A program made the position numbers and the translations under genes. From NCBI GenBank assembly GCA_046260765.1, contig JBHEOO010000006.1, forward strand, positions 35,404 through 99,403: a stretch of DNA of 64,000 bases, written 5' to 3'. This document shows positions 16,101 to 24,259 of this stretch, in pieces (position 1 is the stretch's first letter; each line of letters starts with the position of its first letter). Below the pieces are notes generated by a model that ran no database searches, had not been told where the DNA came from, and worked only from the letters and a program-made list of their open reading frames with translations. This stretch comes from Chromatocurvus sp046260765. Lineage in GTDB: Bacteria > Pseudomonadota > Gammaproteobacteria > Pseudomonadales > Halieaceae.

Positions 16101-16703
16101 ATGTTGCAGGCTGTGAGGGAGAAACAGAACGTGTGGACGGCACCGACCGGACGGCGCACTGACGAGTGGAGCGAGTGCCTGACTCAGATAGCAGAGCATG
16201 AGGACCGCGCTGCATTTACCCGCCTGTTTCGACATTTCGCGCCGCTGATCAAGGCATTTGCGCTCTCCGGATCGACCATGTCGGCCACGCATGCAGACGA
16301 GCTTGTGCAGGAGGTGATGCTGAAAGTCTGGCAGAAGGCCGGTGCATTCAATCCTGAGAAGGCCGCCGCAAGTACCTGGGTGTATACCATTGCGAGGAAC
16401 TGTCGCACCGACATGTTCCGGCGCCTGCAGAAATTCGACACGCCGCTCGCCACGGAGGATTTCATGCCTGAGCAGGACGGCGAAGAACCATTTGCCCAGT
16501 TGCAGTCCAAACGCAGTGGCGAGCGTATCAGAGAGATGATGGCAGATTTGCCGGCTGACCAGACACAGATTCTGGCCAAGGTGTACATGGAAGGGAAATC
16601 CCACGCCGAGGCTGCAGCTGAGCTTGACCTGCCACTTGGAACCGTCAAGTCGCGTGTGCGGCTGGCCATTCAGAAGCTGCAGGTTCAATTCGAGAGGACA
16701 TAG
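16101..16703 (+). CDS. rpoE: ECF RNA polymerase sigma factor, RpoE/ECF11-like
   Basis: A 200-residue ECF sigma factor: region 2 runs through DELVQEVMLKVWQKAGAF and STWVYTIARNCRTDMFRR, and region 4 through LPADQTQILAKVYMEG and the helix-turn-helix LDLPLGTVKSRVRLAIQKL. The open frame extends to 15963, but ATG 16101 is chosen for AGGAG at 16089-16093 and because the predicted ECF promoter would exclude earlier starts. Four bases separate its stop from chrR, so sigma and anti-sigma are co-expressed. By analogy with R. sphaeroides RpoE-ChrR it should respond to singlet oxygen. Not the canonical sigma-E of envelope stress: no rseA/rseB follows. Confidence 0.9.
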   Translation: MLQAVREKQNVWTAPTGRRTDEWSECLTQIAEHEDRAAFTRLFRHFAPLIKAFALSGSTMSATHADELVQEVMLKVWQKAGAFNPEKAAASTWVYTIARNCRTDMFRRLQKFDTPLATEDFMPEQDGEEPFAQLQSKRSGERIREMMADLPADQTQILAKVYMEGKSHAEAAAELDLPLGTVKSRVRLAIQKLQVQFERT

Positions 16704-16707
16704 GCAA

Positions 16708-17367
16708 ATGGCGACTTTCCACCCCCAGCTTGAGCTGCTCACGGAGCACGCGGCGGGATTACTCTCCGTAGCGCAATCCGCGTGTGTTGCTGTCCACCTC
16801 AACTACTGCGCTGAATGCCGGCATACGGTCAATCAGCTGCAGAACGTCGGCGCTGCGCTGTTTGAGGCCGGCGATACGCCGCCGGTAGGCGACGTGGCTC
16901 TCAACCGTGTGCTGGCGCGCCTCGATGAAGAGGTGCCACTGCACTACAGCAGTCCGGCGGACCAGGCAGGCAGCAACGCCACACCGGCACTCCTGCAGCG
17001 GCTGATGCAGGGTGATTTCTCTGACCTGCCCTGGCGCAGGGTAACGGACGCCCTGCGGATTACCCGACTGCAGACCGGTGATCGCAATTACGAACTGGCG
17101 TTCTATCACATCAAGGCCGGGGGGATGATTCCCGATCACGGCCACCGCGGCAGCGAAATGACCCTGGTGCTTGAGGGCGGTTTCAGCGACGATCGCGGCA
17201 CTTACCATCCCGGCGACTTCACGTATCGTCTGCCAGATGACCAGCACGCCCCCCAGGCCCTGGCGGATCAGGATTGCATCTGCCTCGCGGTACTCGATGC
17301 GCCCCTGCGCTTCACCGGCTGGAAGTACCGCTGGATGAATCCCTTCCTGCGTCTGCGCGCCGGCTGA
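16708..17367 (+). CDS. chrR: ChrR-type zinc anti-sigma factor with cupin domain
   Basis: A 219-residue cytoplasmic anti-sigma factor. The N-terminal ZAD zinc domain has His5, His30, Cys34 and Cys37 (H-x3-C-x2-C in VHLNYCAEC), which in ChrR holds zinc and clamps the sigma factor. The C-terminal cupin (about residues 115-210) has the metal-site pattern DHGHRGSEMTLVLEG and a later His in DDQHAPQ; in Rhodobacter this domain is needed for release of the sigma factor under singlet oxygen. ATG 16708 follows GAGG at moderate spacing. A stem-loop follows the gene. Family assignment is strong; the inducing signal is inferred. Confidence 0.92.
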   Translation: MATFHPQLELLTEHAAGLLSVAQSACVAVHLNYCAECRHTVNQLQNVGAALFEAGDTPPVGDVALNRVLARLDEEVPLHYSSPADQAGSNATPALLQRLMQGDFSDLPWRRVTDALRITRLQTGDRNYELAFYHIKAGGMIPDHGHRGSEMTLVLEGGFSDDRGTYHPGDFTYRLPDDQHAPQALADQDCICLAVLDAPLRFTGWKYRWMNPFLRLRAG

Positions 17368-17378
17368 CACTGCCGCAG

Positions 17379-17430
17379 TGCCACAAATCCCATCGCCCGC
17401 AGAGGCGGTGGGCAGCATGTATCTGTGGCA
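17379..17430 (+). terminator. stem-loop after chrR, possible terminator or leader structure
   Basis: CCCATCGCC (17389-17397) pairs with GGCGGTGGG (17404-17412) across a 6-base loop, with one G-U pair. An outer TGCCACA (17379-17385) and TGTGGCA (17424-17430) can also pair. No T-run follows, so intrinsic termination is doubtful; it could be Rho-linked or part of the pnt leader. Confidence 0.4.
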
Positions 17431-17587
17431 ATCCCGCTTATACGGTTCACACTCCCTGTGATAAAGTCTTACCAGTCTTAGTCCAGAAGCTCATAATGCG
17501 GGCAAAGCACTGCAGGTGTTAGTGGGAGCAAGCGGCCTGTCCAGGCGCCGCAGTTAACAACACAGAAGAGATGGGGTAACTACTCAC

Positions 17588-18730
17588 ATGCTTTTAGGAA
17601 TTCCGAAGGAGACACATCCGGGCGAGAATCGCACTGCAGTCACCCCCGAAACAGCAAAGAAGCTGTGTCGGCTCGGCGCTGACCTGCAGATTGAATCCGG
17701 CGCCGGTGAGGGGGCCGGATTTCAGGATTCAGACTACGGCGATGCCGGGGCTACTGTGGTCAGCGACCGCGAAGCCCTTATTTCTTCCGCTGACATGCTG
17801 CTGCGCATCCGCAAGCCGGCGCTGGAGGAAATCTCCAGCATGAAGAAAGGCTGCATCCATATCAGCTATCTCGACCCGTTCAACGAGCACGAGCTGATAG
17901 CTCGCTTCCGTGAGCAGGGCGTCACAGCCATAAGCATGGAAATGATCCCGCGGACGACGCGCAGTCAGAAAATGGATGCGCTGAGTTCCCAGGCAAACCT
18001 GTCGGGTTATGTCATGGTGGTGCTGGCTGCCATGCATCTGCCGCGCATCTTCCCGATGATGATGACCCCGGCAGGTACGCTGAAGCCGGCCAAGATCTTC
18101 GTCATCGGTGCCGGCGTGGCGGGTCTGCAGGCGATTGCAACGGCCAAGCGACTGGGTGGACGGGTAACCGCTTTCGACACGCGACCGGTCGTTGCAGAGC
18201 AGGTTCAATCACTCGGCGGTACATTTCTTGAGATCGACCTCGGCGAAACCGGCGAAGCGGCGGGTGGCTATGCCAAGGAGCTGAGCCCCGAGCAGATTGA
18301 AAAGCAGCGCGAAGCACAGAAGGCCGTGATCGCTGAGTCGGATGTGGTGATTACGACGGCCCAGGTGTTCGGGCGCAAGCCGCCGGTCATCGTTACCCGG
18401 GACATGGTGGAAGGTATGCAGCCCGGGTCCGTTGTGGTCGATATGGCCGCAGAGACCGGTGGCAATGTCGAAGGTTCGGTGCCGAACGAGATTGTAAAGG
18501 TCAACGGCGTGACCGTGATCGGCTACGGCAACCTGCCGAACTTCGTCTGTCGCGATGCAAGCCACATGTACGCAAGTAACCTGTACAACCTGGTCGATGA
18601 CTGCTGGGATGAAGAAAACAAGCGGTTCAACATTGATCTGGAGCACGACATCCAGTCCGGCTGCATCATTACCCACGCCGGAGAGGTGGTAAACGAAACC
18701 ATAGCGAAACTGCAGGCGGGAGGGGACTGA
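17588..18730 (+). CDS. pntAA: NAD(P) transhydrogenase subunit alpha part 1 (NAD-binding domain I)
   Basis: A 380-residue cytoplasmic domain I of the proton-translocating transhydrogenase, which uses the proton gradient to pass hydride from NADH to NADP+. It has alanine-dehydrogenase-type folding: GIPKETHPGENRTAVTPETA at the N-terminus, the NAD loop VIGAGVAGLQAIATAKRLGG and VVDMAAETGGNVEGS. There are no membrane segments, so the alpha chain is split as in Rhodospirillum, unlike the single E. coli PntA. pntAB follows one base later and pntB after that, forming a clear three-gene operon. The ATG at 17588 lies in a weak ribosome-binding context. Confidence 0.96.
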   Translation: MLLGIPKETHPGENRTAVTPETAKKLCRLGADLQIESGAGEGAGFQDSDYGDAGATVVSDREALISSADMLLRIRKPALEEISSMKKGCIHISYLDPFNEHELIARFREQGVTAISMEMIPRTTRSQKMDALSSQANLSGYVMVVLAAMHLPRIFPMMMTPAGTLKPAKIFVIGAGVAGLQAIATAKRLGGRVTAFDTRPVVAEQVQSLGGTFLEIDLGETGEAAGGYAKELSPEQIEKQREAQKAVIAESDVVITTAQVFGRKPPVIVTRDMVEGMQPGSVVVDMAAETGGNVEGSVPNEIVKVNGVTVIGYGNLPNFVCRDASHMYASNLYNLVDDCWDEENKRFNIDLEHDIQSGCIITHAGEVVNETIAKLQAGGD

Positions 18731-18731
18731 C

Positions 18732-19013
18732 ATGGAAGCCGTATTTCTCACATTTATCCTGATGTTATCGATTTTCGTCGGCTTTGAGCTGATCAACAAA
18801 GTGCCTGCCACGCTGCACACGCCGCTGATGTCCGGTGCCAATGCCATCTCCGGCATCACCGTCGTGGGCGCTATCAGTCTCGCCGGCACCGGGCAGCAGG
18901 ATCTTGCCAACTGGATGGGCGCGGGAGCCGTCGCGCTGGCGTCAATCAACGTTATTGGAGGCTACATGGTGACCGACCGCATGCTGGCCATGTTCAAGAA
19001 GAGGGGAGGCTGA
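18732..19013 (+). CDS. pntAB: NAD(P) transhydrogenase subunit alpha part 2 (membrane)
   Basis: A 93-residue membrane subunit with three hydrophobic segments (about residues 3-20, 35-55 and 62-85). The loop ELINKVPATLHTPLMSGANA, followed by ISGITVVGAI, is the hallmark of domain II of the alpha chain. It completes the alpha subunit together with pntAA, from which it is separated by one base. Length matches the separate PntAB of other split systems. Confidence 0.95.
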   Translation: MEAVFLTFILMLSIFVGFELINKVPATLHTPLMSGANAISGITVVGAISLAGTGQQDLANWMGAGAVALASINVIGGYMVTDRMLAMFKKRGG

Positions 19014-19015
19014 AC

Positions 19016-20377
19016 ATGGAATCTTCGCAACTCGGTATTCAGCTTGCCTACGTCGTTGCGGCGGCGCTGTTCATTTTTGGTCTGAAGCTTCTCGGCTCGG
19101 CCGGCACTGCGCGCCGCGGCAACACCTTGTCCGCCATCGGCATGCTCATTGCTATCGTCGCCGCGCTCACCGACCAGGGCATCGTCGACTACCGCTTTAT
19201 CCTCGGCGGCTTCGTGATCGGTGGTCTGATTGGCGCCACGGCCTCCCGCCTTGTGCAAATGACCGCGATGCCCGAAATGGTCGCGCTGTTCAATGGCTTC
19301 GGCGGTATGGCCAGCCTGCTTGTCGGTGCAGCAGCGATCAGTGGTGCCGGCAGCACCTTTACCCTGATCACCGTCGTGCTGTCGATTCTTATTGGCGGCG
19401 TGACTTTCACCGGCTCCCTGATTGCCTACGGAAAACTCAGTGAGACTATCGGCAGCGGCGCGGTGAAGTTCAAGGGACAGCAGATCGTCAACTCGCTGAT
19501 CGTGATCGGTATTCTTGCCAGCGCCGTGATGTTCTGCCTCACGCCCTCCGATCCGGTCTGGCTGTATGCGGTGATCGGCCTGTCGCTGCTGTTTGGCATA
19601 ATGCTGGTCATCCCGATCGGCGGCGCCGACATGCCGGTGGTCATCTCCCTGCTGAACTCCTATTCGGGTCTGGCGGCCTGCGCGGCGGGTTTTGCGGTCA
19701 ACAACAACATTCTGATCGTTGCCGGTTCGCTGGTCGGCGCCTCGGGCATCATTCTCACCCAGATCATGTGCAAGGCGATGAACCGTTCGCTTAGCAATGT
19801 ATTGTTCAGCGGCTTTGCGGCGGTCAGCGACGAGACGGTAGAGATTGAGGGTGAGGTCAAGCCCATAACGGTGGAGGATGCCTTCTACGTTCTCGAGGCC
19901 GCCTCCAACGTCGCGATCATTCCGGGCTATGGCATGGCGGTGGCGCAGGCCCAGCACGTGGTCAAGGAGCTGTGTGAGCTTCTCGAAGAGAACGGCTGCG
20001 TGGTCAACTTCGGCATTCATCCGGTGGCGGGGCGCATGCCCGGGCATATGAACGTCTTGCTGGCCGAGGCGGACGTCCCCTACGATCAGTTGCTCGAAAT
20101 GGACGAAATAAACCCGCGCATGGAAACCGTTGATGTCGCCATCGTTATCGGCGCCAACGATGTGGTCAACCCCGCCGCCCGCGAGGTGGCGTCATCGCCC
20201 ATCTATGGCATGCCCGTGATTAACGTCGATTCTGCACGCACCGTATTCGTGCTCAAGCGCTCCATGGCGTCCGGCTTCGCCGGCATCGAGAATCCGCTGT
20301 TCTTCAAGGAGAATACCCGGATGCTGTTCGGTGACGCCAAGGAGACGATTGGCGGCCTGATCCGCGAGTTCAGCTGA
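19016..20377 (+). CDS. pntB: NAD(P) transhydrogenase subunit beta
   Basis: A 453-residue subunit with eight or nine membrane helices in the first 260 residues, forming the proton channel, followed by the NADP(H)-binding domain III. Conserved features include GGMASLLVGAAA, the NADP loop PGYGMAVAQAQHVVKEL, GIHPVAGRMPGHMNVLLAEA and VIGANDVVNPAAR. It lies two bases after pntAB. Together the three genes supply NADPH for biosynthesis and redox defence, which suits a location next to an oxidative-stress regulator, though co-regulation is not shown by the sequence. Confidence 0.96.
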   Translation: MESSQLGIQLAYVVAAALFIFGLKLLGSAGTARRGNTLSAIGMLIAIVAALTDQGIVDYRFILGGFVIGGLIGATASRLVQMTAMPEMVALFNGFGGMASLLVGAAAISGAGSTFTLITVVLSILIGGVTFTGSLIAYGKLSETIGSGAVKFKGQQIVNSLIVIGILASAVMFCLTPSDPVWLYAVIGLSLLFGIMLVIPIGGADMPVVISLLNSYSGLAACAAGFAVNNNILIVAGSLVGASGIILTQIMCKAMNRSLSNVLFSGFAAVSDETVEIEGEVKPITVEDAFYVLEAASNVAIIPGYGMAVAQAQHVVKELCELLEENGCVVNFGIHPVAGRMPGHMNVLLAEADVPYDQLLEMDEINPRMETVDVAIVIGANDVVNPAAREVASSPIYGMPVINVDSARTVFVLKRSMASGFAGIENPLFFKENTRMLFGDAKETIGGLIREFS

Positions 20378-20402
20378 CAATCGGCGGGTGAGGTAAGCAA
20401 AC

Positions 20403-21329
20403 ATGGCTGCGAAGGCATCAGCGTCTGCCGCTGGCGATGCGCCCCTGCTGCGAGCACTGCGGGCGGAGCATCGCCACATTGGCGCGATTATGGGTCTGCT
20501 GACGCAGCAGCTGAATGCGGTTGAGCGCGGGGATCTGGTCGATCCCCATGTGCTTTACGAGATCATGGATTACATGGTCATGTGGCCAGATCGCTTTCAC
20601 CATCCCCGCGAAGATCTGATTTACGATCATGTTGCCGACCTCGATCCCGACGCGGCAGCAGACATGCGCGAGCTGCAGCACGAGCACGAGCAGATGGCAC
20701 GCCTGGGGCGCAAATTGCTCCTCGCCATCGAGGGCTGGCGCTCAGGGGAGACTGCCGGCAACGACATGGTGGCTCTGGGCCGCGAGTATATCCGGCGCTC
20801 CAATGAACACATGACGATTGAAGAGGACGAGGTCTTTCCGCTGTTGAATGCCGTTCTCGGCCCGGGTGACTGGCGCGAGCTGGCCGCTGAGGACAGTCTG
20901 CATCCGGCGTCGGACCCGGTGTTCGGTCGTCGCGTCCAGCGCGAGTTCCGTCAGCTGGCGAGAAAGCTGCGTCGACGTCTTCGCCGCGGTGTGGAGAACG
21001 GGGCAGTCAGTGAATGGATGGGCGTGGAAGCGGCGCTCGAGTCCTTTGAAGTGCTGTCCATGGCGTGGCAGAACGGTCGCGTCTCGACTCTGGACCATCT
21101 GTCGGCTGCTGCCCGCGAATCCATCTACATTGCGCTTGATCAGCCCCTGCAGGCCCCGCTGCTCTGCGCAATCAACAACAGTCGACTGGGCTTCGGCTGG
21201 CTGCAGGACATGAGCGAAATCTACCGTGACACGTTCCGCGACCTTGGGCGTGTAGAGCAGGAGCGCCGCGATCGGCTGCGTCTGCTCAGGCGGTCCGCGC
21301 CGGTAGGCTGGCGACGTCCATCTCCTTGA
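20403..21329 (+). CDS. hemerythrin HHE domain protein
   Basis: A 308-residue protein whose first 160 residues form a four-helix hemerythrin domain: EHRHIGAIM, RFHHPREDLIYDHV, ELQHEHEQM and SNEHMTIEEDEVFP supply the His/Glu ligands of a di-iron site. The second half is helical and basic (RKLRRRLRRG) with no recognised motif. Such proteins sense or store oxygen, nitric oxide or iron; the ligand here cannot be read out. ATG 20403 follows GAGG. The last 44 bases overlap the end of the convergent ABC transporter gene. Confidence 0.82.
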   Translation: MAAKASASAAGDAPLLRALRAEHRHIGAIMGLLTQQLNAVERGDLVDPHVLYEIMDYMVMWPDRFHHPREDLIYDHVADLDPDAAADMRELQHEHEQMARLGRKLLLAIEGWRSGETAGNDMVALGREYIRRSNEHMTIEEDEVFPLLNAVLGPGDWRELAAEDSLHPASDPVFGRRVQREFRQLARKLRRRLRRGVENGAVSEWMGVEAALESFEVLSMAWQNGRVSTLDHLSAAARESIYIALDQPLQAPLLCAINNSRLGFGWLQDMSEIYRDTFRDLGRVEQERRDRLRLLRRSAPVGWRRPSP

Positions 21330-23070
21330 ACTGCAGGCTTGCGAGCCTGGCGTAAAGCGGATTAGATTCCAGCAGTTCAGAATGTGTCCCTGTAGCAATG
21401 ACCTTGCCGCCATCGACCACGGCAATCGTGTCGGCGTGCAGTATGGTGGACAGCCGATGGGCAATGATGATGGACGTTCTACCTCGCATAAGCTCCCTCA
21501 GCGCCTGCTGTACCTGGTGTTCGCTCTCCGCGTCCAGGGCGCTCGTGGCCTCGTCCAGCAGCAGTACCCTCGGGTCGCGCAATATGGCTCTGGCCAGGGC
21601 GATGCGCTGACGCTGCCCTCCCGACAGGCGCACCCCGCGGTCCCCCAGATCGCTGTCATAGCCGTTGGGAAGCTGCGTGATGAAGTCGTGGGCTTGTGCG
21701 CGTCGCGCCGCCGCCTCTATCTCGTCATCGCTGGCTGCCGGCTTGCCGTAGGCAATATTGTAGCGGACGCTGCCGGTGAACAGGGCCGGTTGCTGTGGCA
21801 CCAGCGCAATCTGTGAGCGCAGCGCCTGCAGGCTGAGCTCGCGGATGTCCCTGCCATCCAGCATGATGCTGCCGCTATCCGGATCGTAAAAGCGCTGAAG
21901 CAGCTCAAAAACCGTGCTCTTGCCCGCACCTGAGGGGCCCACCAGTGCCAGGCTGCGACCGGCAGCCGCTTCCAGTGTAAAGCCATCCAGCGCCGGGATG
22001 TCGGGCCTTGAAGGATAGTGGAACACCAGTTTTCTCAGGGTCATGCTGGCGGGTTCACCGGCTCTCGCCTGCACCCCGCCGCTGCCACCGAGGACGGCGC
22101 TCTGTTCTCCTGAGAGTTCCAGCAGCCGTTCTGCTGCGCCCGCCGCGCGCTGCACTTCGCTCCAGACTTCTGACAGAGTAGCGAAGCCACTGCCCACCAT
22201 GATGGCGTAGAAACCGAATGCGGCCAGCTCGCCGCCACTCATGTTACCGGCAATGACATCGCTACCGCCCGCCCAGAGCATCACTGCCATACCGCTGAAC
22301 AACAGGATAATCGCGCCGCCGATCAGCAGGGAACGCTGGCGGATACGGCGTCGCGCGATAGCGAAGGCCTGCTCTACTTCGCCGGTAAAGGCCTGGCTCT
22401 CGAAATTCTCCCGGTTGTAGCTCTGCACCACCTTGATGTTCTGGATGATTTCCCCCGCATAGCTACCCACGTTGGCAATGCTGTCCTGGCTGGCGGTGGA
22501 AAGACGACGCACGCGGCGACCGAAGATAATGATCGGCAGCAGAACCAGTGGCACGCTGGCAACAATAATCAGGCTGAGCTTGAGGTTGGTGAGGAACATG
22601 AGCACCAGCGCCCCGGTCAGGGTAAGACCGCTGCGAAGGGCCATGCTCAGGGATGAGCCGATAATGGTCTGCAGTAGCGTGGTGTCGGTGGTCAGCCGGG
22701 ACATGATCTCGCCGGAGCGATTGGCTTCAAAGAAGCCCGGGTGCAGATGCACCACGTTGTCGAACACGGCCTTGCGCAGATCGGCGCTGACCCGTTCGCC
22801 GAGCCAGGAAACCAGGTAGAAGCGAATGAAGGTGCCCACCGCAATGAGTGTGCTGATGGCGAGTATGACGAGAACCGCGAAACGAAGATCCTCGACTGTG
22901 CCACCCGTGAGGCCGCGGTCTATCAGGGTCTGTATGCCGCGGCCGAGAGACAGCGTGGCGCCAGCGGTGAGCAGCAGCGCCGCTGCGGCGCCGGCCACCC
23001 GCGTGCGGTAGGGGCGCAGATAGCCGGCGACTGTCAGCAGGGGGCTCAGGTTGCGTGGTTTCTTTTCCAT
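21286..23070 (-). CDS. ABC exporter, fused membrane and ATPase domains (ABCB type)
   Basis: A 594-residue half-transporter: six membrane helices (about residues 20-310) then an ATPase domain with Walker A GPSGAGKST, signature LSGGQRQRIALARA, Walker B VLLLDEATSALD and the H-loop IIIAHRLST. It resembles MsbA/BmrA-type exporters; the substrate is unknown and it is not necessarily the lipid A flippase. The start may be ATG 23070 or GTG 23076; neither has a strong ribosome-binding site, suggesting coupling with tatC just upstream. Its 3-prime end overlaps the hemerythrin gene on the other strand. Confidence 0.88.
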   Translation of the reverse strand: MEKKPRNLSPLLTVAGYLRPYRTRVAGAAAALLLTAGATLSLGRGIQTLIDRGLTGGTVEDLRFAVLVILAISTLIAVGTFIRFYLVSWLGERVSADLRKAVFDNVVHLHPGFFEANRSGEIMSRLTTDTTLLQTIIGSSLSMALRSGLTLTGALVLMFLTNLKLSLIIVASVPLVLLPIIIFGRRVRRLSTASQDSIANVGSYAGEIIQNIKVVQSYNRENFESQAFTGEVEQAFAIARRRIRQRSLLIGGAIILLFSGMAVMLWAGGSDVIAGNMSGGELAAFGFYAIMVGSGFATLSEVWSEVQRAAGAAERLLELSGEQSAVLGGSGGVQARAGEPASMTLRKLVFHYPSRPDIPALDGFTLEAAAGRSLALVGPSGAGKSTVFELLQRFYDPDSGSIMLDGRDIRELSLQALRSQIALVPQQPALFTGSVRYNIAYGKPAASDDEIEAAARRAQAHDFITQLPNGYDSDLGDRGVRLSGGQRQRIALARAILRDPRVLLLDEATSALDAESEHQVQQALRELMRGRTSIIIAHRLSTILHADTIAVVDGGKVIATGTHSELLESNPLYARLASLQFKEMDVASLPARTA

Positions 23071-23079
23071 TGTCACTGA

Positions 23080-23844
23080 TCAGTCCGTCGTGTCGTCTGC
23101 GTCGGCTTTTTCGTCCCGCCGTTTGATAAGTACGCGGCCACAAACGACGCCGATCTCGAACAGCAGCCACATGGGCAGCGCCAGCAGCGATTGTGAGATA
23201 ATGTCCGGCGGCGTGAGCAGCATGCCGAGGACAAAACAGCCGACAATAACATAGGGACGTTTCTTCGCCAGATCCTCCGGCGTGGTGATTCCCGCCCAGA
23301 TCATGATCACGGCGGCAATCGGAATCTCGAAGGCGAGGCCGAAGGCAAAAAAGAGTTTCAGAACGAAGTCGAGGTAGCGGTTGATGTCGGTCATGATGGC
23401 GACGTCTTCTGGCCCAACGCTGGTAAAAAACGCGAAAATGAGCGGAAAAACCACAAAATAGGCGAAAGCTGCGCCGGCATAGAAGAGCGCGATGCTGGAC
23501 ACCAGCAGCGGTATCGCCAGACGCTTCTCATGTCGGTACATGCCCGGCGCGATGAAGCTCCAGGCCTGGTAAAGCACATAGGGCACGGCGAGAAAGATAG
23601 CCGCGAACAGGGTCAGTTTGAACGGCGTCAGAAACGGTGACGCGACCTCGGTAGCGATCATGCTTGCGCCGGGTGGCAGGATGGAGCGCAGCGGTTCCGA
23701 GACAAAGGCGTAGATGTCGTTGGCAAACGGGAACAGGACGATAAAGACCACCAGTACCGCCAGTATGGCGCGCAGCAGGCGATCCCGCAGTTCCTTGAGG
23801 TGTGCGACCAGCGGCAGCGCCGGGTCGCCGGATGTGTCGCTCAT
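23080..23844 (-). CDS. tatC: Sec-independent protein translocase TatC
   Basis: A 254-residue inner-membrane protein with six membrane helices, the receptor for twin-arginine signal peptides of folded exported proteins. It has LVAHLKELRDRLLRA at the N-terminus, the F-x-x-P-F periplasmic region (ASPFLTPFKLTLFAA) and the conserved GLAFEIPIA stretch. It overlaps the end of tatB by four bases (ATGA). It is the third gene of tatABC. Confidence 0.97.
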   Translation of the reverse strand: MSDTSGDPALPLVAHLKELRDRLLRAILAVLVVFIVLFPFANDIYAFVSEPLRSILPPGASMIATEVASPFLTPFKLTLFAAIFLAVPYVLYQAWSFIAPGMYRHEKRLAIPLLVSSIALFYAGAAFAYFVVFPLIFAFFTSVGPEDVAIMTDINRYLDFVLKLFFAFGLAFEIPIAAVIMIWAGITTPEDLAKKRPYVIVGCFVLGMLLTPPDIISQSLLALPMWLLFEIGVVCGRVLIKRRDEKADADDTTD

Positions 23845-24254
23845 GATGTGGTCTTGTCCGCTTTTTCCGGGTCGTCGGTGCCTGCGGGCGTCGCGGGCGG
23901 CCCGGCTTTTTTATCGTCGGTTGAGGTTCTCTGCTCGCTCTCGCCGGAAAGGTCACTCTCTCCAGAAAGGTTACTCTCGCCACTCTCTCCAGAAAGGTCA
24001 CTCGCGCCGGAAAGGCTCTTGCGCAGGTCGTCTGTCTGCTGTTTTACCTGCTCTCCGGTCCGTCGCAGTTCCTGCATGACCTCGTCGTTGTGCAACTCCT
24101 GCTGGACCTCGCGCTTGATATCGTTGAAGCCCCGTCGCAGCCGCCCGAGCCAGACGCTGGCAGTGCGTATGGCGCCCGGCAGTCGCTCGGGACCGATCAC
24201 CAGCAGACCGACCACACTGATAATGATCAGTTCGGCAAAGCCGATATCAAACAT
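23841..24254 (-). CDS. tatB: Sec-independent protein translocase TatB
   Basis: A 137-residue single-span protein that works with TatC as signal-peptide receptor. It begins MFDIGFAELIIISVVGLLVI, with the GPERLP hinge and an amphipathic helix, all typical. The C-terminal tail is acidic and unusual: it carries hexapeptide repeats of the form (S/E)-(D/N)-L-S-G-E encoded by tandem 18-base repeats at 23941-24021. The tail is known to be dispensable in E. coli, which would tolerate repeat expansion. Confidence 0.95.
   Translation of the reverse strand: MFDIGFAELIIISVVGLLVIGPERLPGAIRTASVWLGRLRRGFNDIKREVQQELHNDEVMQELRRTGEQVKQQTDDLRKSLSGASDLSGESGESNLSGESDLSGESEQRTSTDDKKAGPPATPAGTDDPEKADKTTS
23941..24021 (-). 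repeat. 4.5 tandem copies of an 18-bp unit in the tatB tail
   Basis: Copies lie at 23941-23958, 23959-23976, a half copy at 23977-23985, 23986-24003 and 24004-24021. All keep the reading frame and encode D/N-L-S-G-E-S-like hexapeptides in the cytoplasmic tail of TatB. Confidence 0.88.
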
Positions 24255-24259
24255 GGTCG

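Noticed and set aside
18962..20047. 361-codon minus-strand frame inside pntB
   Set aside because: His/Asp-rich antisense translation of a membrane protein gene; no domain signal.
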